Source of the DNA: Phycisphaerales bacterium
Lineage (GTDB): Bacteria > Planctomycetota > Phycisphaerae > Phycisphaerales > UBA1924
Length of the DNA stretch: 8,099 bases
Assembly (NCBI GenBank): GCA_019747615.1
Contig: JAIEQQ010000377.1
Coordinates: 1-8,099 of the forward strand
Direction of reading: 5' to 3'
Part shown: piece by piece, positions 6,879 through 8,099 of the stretch
How the letters are laid out: every line of letters starts with the position of its first letter
Numbering within the stretch: position 1 is the stretch's first letter
Program-made: the position numbers and the translations under genes
The notes under the pieces: generated by a model
What the model saw: the letters and a program-made list of their open reading frames with translations, nothing else
Told to the model about the DNA's origin: nothing
The model's database searches: none

Positions 6879-6952
6879 GGGCGGGTAGCTCAGTTGGCTA
6901 GAGCATTCGCTTTACATGCGAAGGGTCCAGGGTTCGAATCCCTGCCTGCCCA
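6879..6952 (+). tRNA. tRNA-Val (anticodon UAC)
   Basis: The full cloverleaf folds. The acceptor GGGCGGG pairs with CCTGCCC, with one G-U pair. The D arm is GCTC/GAGC with a nine-base loop. The anticodon stem TTCGC/GCGAA carries the loop TTTACAT, with anticodon TAC at 6913-6915. A five-base variable loop follows, then the T arm CAGGG/CCCTG with loop TTCGAAT. The discriminator is A6952. The total is 74 bases and CCA is not encoded, so it must be added by the nucleotidyltransferase. UAC reads GUA and, depending on modification, other GUN valine codons. No T-rich terminator follows before the convergent tatA gene. Confidence 0.97.
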
Positions 6953-7054
6953 TTGGTGTCACCAGAGCACCGCGTGTCTTGCGTTCGCGCGTCTTGGTCA
7001 ACCGCGCGCGATGGTCAGGCCACGAGGGCACGTCGCGGGTGGCGGCGGCTTCAT

Positions 7055-7462
7055 TTAGGACGGCGCGACGCTGCGTGCTGCCGACGTCGGCTGATCAAAA
7101 TAGTCTTCGGTCGCGGGGTACGCCTGCATGACGCCCTGCCCGCCAGCGGGCATCGGCAGGCGCTGGTGCGACGCGTTGATATGGGCGATGCGGGCGGCGT
7201 TCGCACTGGCGTGAGACTCGGGGTTTGAGACTGCCACCTGCGGCATCGCGCCGTTTGCGCTGACCAGTGACTGGGTGGCCTGATGCTTAACGCCGACGAG
7301 TTCGGTGGTGTGGTCCGCGAGCCCGCGCTTGAACTCGGTGAGGCCCTTGCCGATTGAGCGACCAACTTCGGGCAAGCGCTTGCCGAAGATCAGCAGCATC
7401 ACGACGGCGATAATGATCCACTCTGCGAAGCCGATGTTTCCGATGAATGCGAGCGTTGCCAT
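7055..7462 (-). CDS. tatA: Sec-independent (twin-arginine) translocase subunit TatA
   Basis: The 135-residue product shows the TatA/TatE layout. A short periplasmic N-terminus comes first, then one membrane helix (about 10-26, with Glu14 near its start), the FG hinge (F26-G27) and a KRLPEVGRSIGKGLTEFKRGL amphipathic helix (28-48). TatA oligomers form the pore that lets folded proteins with twin-arginine signals cross the inner membrane, together with TatC (and TatB where present), which are not in this window. The tail of about 85 residues after the amphipathic helix is Ala/His/Ser-rich, has no recognised domain, and is longer than the tail of E. coli TatA (89 residues in total). AGGAG at 7469-7473, six bases upstream, fixes the start; the frame stays open upstream to 7903 without TatA character. 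It is divergent from a Tat-signal ferritin-like gene. TatB is a less likely reading because the helix and hinge are of TatA type. Confidence 0.92.
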   Translation of the reverse strand: MATLAFIGNIGFAEWIIIAVVMLLIFGKRLPEVGRSIGKGLTEFKRGLADHTTELVGVKHQATQSLVSANGAMPQVAVSNPESHASANAARIAHINASHQRLPMPAGGQGVMQAYPATEDYFDQPTSAARSVAPS

Positions 7463-7511
7463 GTGAGGCTCCTGGGTGAGTTTCGTTGAGCAGCCCGGCG
7501 AGGGGCGCAGA

Positions 7512-7533
7512 CGTGTCACATCGACGCGACACG
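7512..7533. promoter_or_regulatory. 22-base dyad upstream of tatA (candidate operator or leader hairpin)
   Basis: The arms CGTGTC (7512-7517) and GACACG (7528-7533) are perfect inverted copies, and the exact centre is the palindrome TCGA (7521-7524). One further pair matches in the spacer, giving 18 of 22 symmetric positions. It ends 49 bases before the tatA start codon, so it could be a repressor site or a structure in the tatA leader. No T-run adjoins it. The function is inference. Confidence 0.4.
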
Positions 7534-7564
7534 ACTCGGTGTGCGTGCGGATGTGCATCGAGCG

Positions 7565-7584
7565 GTACGTACTCACATAGCTAT
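7565..7584. promoter_or_regulatory. Two adjacent 8-base palindromes, GTACGTAC and ATAGCTAT
   Basis: Two perfect palindromes lie side by side with centres 12 bases apart in an AT-rich island about 100 bases upstream of tatA. The AT-rich spot could contain the tatA promoter (TAGCTA as a weak -10) or a regulator site, but no matching -35 was found. Short palindromes arise by chance fairly often, hence the low confidence. Confidence 0.25.
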
Positions 7585-7838
7585 CGCTTGCCGGGCGCTG
7601 CTGGATTGCAGGAGTGGCGGCATTGATCGTGAGAAATGACTCGCGCGGCAAAAACCGTTGACTCGCCGTCGTCGATGGAGGGGTGAGGAAGTCATCCGCT
7701 GCTTGTGCGAGTCGTGGCGATGCCGCGGCGATTCGCCCGAGTGCAGATTCAACACACTGTGAATCACACCGAGAGCACTCTTCGCCCGTCGCGTTGCGGC
7801 TGTCACTCGGGTGCTGTCTGAAACGAAGGAGATCGCAT

Positions 7839-8099
7839 ATGGATTGGCTCAACGAAGAGTTGCAGAATGATGTGTCGCGTCGTTCATTCCTGGGCAAGGG
7901 CACGATGGCCGCGGCGGCGGTCGGCGCACTTGCGGTGGGCGGCGGCGCGGTCAGCGTGCTGGCTCAGGGCGGCGGTGGCGGCGTTCCGGCGGGGGACATC
8001 GCGGTGTTGCAGTTTTTGGCAGCGGCCGAGCTGGTCGAAGACGACCTGTGGCAGCAGTATTGCGAGCTGGCGGTGGAGAACCCCGGTTTCCGCGCCGCG
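7839..8099 (+). CDS. Tat-exported ferritin-like domain protein (N-terminal 87 residues, cut by window edge)
   Basis: The reading frame is open from ATG 7839 to the right edge. The N-terminus carries a twin-arginine signal: SRRSFLGK with R14-R15 matching the S-R-R-x-F-L-K consensus, a long Ala/Gly-rich hydrophobic segment (about 22-42), and LAQ as a likely cleavage region. After a Gly-rich linker (44-48) the mature protein begins a helix at about 53-77 (DIAVLQFLAAAELVEDDLWQQY). Its spaced Glu and Tyr residues resemble the first helix of Tat-exported ferritin-like proteins common in planctomycetes. Metal ligands from later helices are outside the window, so iron binding or oxidation is inferred. 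AAGGAG at 7826-7831, seven bases upstream, gives a strong start. The gene is divergent from tatA, whose product would export it already folded and metal-loaded. It is certain as a gene and a Tat substrate, and moderate as ferritin-like. Confidence 0.8.
   Translation, partial: MDWLNEELQNDVSRRSFLGKGTMAAAAVGALAVGGGAVSVLAQGGGGGVPAGDIAVLQFLAAAELVEDDLWQQYCELAVENPGFRAA

Larger units (their letters stand above)
7463..7838. other. 376-base divergent spacer between tatA and the ferritin-like gene
   Basis: No gene is supported here. The spacer holds the two ribosome binding sites, a 22-base dyad near tatA (7512-7533), two adjacent 8-base palindromes (7565-7572 and 7577-7584) in the most AT-rich part, and a 6-base inverted repeat (GATTCA/TGAATC, 7746-7765) near the ferritin-like gene. 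I could not find a convincing -35/-10 pair for either gene, which may mean non-sigma-70 promoters or weak consensus matching in this organism. Confidence 0.5.

Noticed and set aside
6986..7010. Inverted CGCGCG repeats after tatA and the tRNA, considered as a shared terminator.
   Set aside because: The arms are simple alternating CG that occurs readily in GC-rich DNA, and no T-run follows on either strand.
6648..7058. Plus-strand open frame running through the terminator and the tRNA gene.
   Set aside because: It overlaps a strong intrinsic terminator and a perfect tRNA cloverleaf, and its translation has no protein-like features.
7463..7903. Upstream extension of the tatA frame to a 282-residue protein.
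   Set aside because: TatA proteins begin just before the membrane helix. The extension overlaps the divergent ferritin-like gene, and AGGAG precedes the ATG at 7462.

Overview
The window is GC-rich bacterial chromosome with six protein genes (one cut by the right edge), one tRNA gene and two clear intrinsic terminators. Most products look destined for the cell envelope. The set includes a DUF3352-like exported protein, an FG-GAP/VCBS repeat protein, a PDZ-less HtrA-type protease, TatA, and a Tat-exported ferritin-like protein. In my judgement this resembles a planctomycete, perhaps Phycisphaerae. That is inference from gene style only, because there is no rRNA or other phylogenetic marker to confirm it. 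I see no insertion sequence, phage gene, CRISPR array or other sign of a mobile island.

Layout from left to right. Bases 1-145 hold a short 7-base tandem repeat and no gene. A small six-helix membrane protein (146-760, +) faces the large exported DUF3352-like protein (857-2734, -) tail to tail, with an intrinsic terminator for the latter between them. About 200 bases upstream of that gene on the same strand lies the trypsin-like serine protease (2942-4039, -). It is divergent from an 813-residue FG-GAP repeat protein (4148-6589, +). The 108-base gap between these two carries a palindromic TATACT box readable in both directions. The FG-GAP gene ends at a strong terminator (6659-6690). A tRNA-Val(UAC) gene (6879-6952, +) follows, then tatA (7055-7462, -). 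A 376-base spacer with several dyad symmetries separates tatA from a divergent Tat-signal ferritin-like gene (7839 to the edge, +).

How the genes may work together. The protease and the FG-GAP protein look like a co-regulated pair of exported proteins, the second probably binding calcium through DxDxDG loops. TatA forms the pore of the twin-arginine translocase, and the gene beside it encodes a protein with a textbook twin-arginine signal, so transporter component and probable client share one intergenic region.

Nothing here is clearly a new multi-gene system. The observations most worth a second look are the symmetric divergent promoter, the internal duplication in the DUF3352-like protein, the tatA/Tat-substrate pair with its dyads, and the long C-terminal tail of TatA. 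Very long open frames antisense to the real genes were judged to be composition artefacts.
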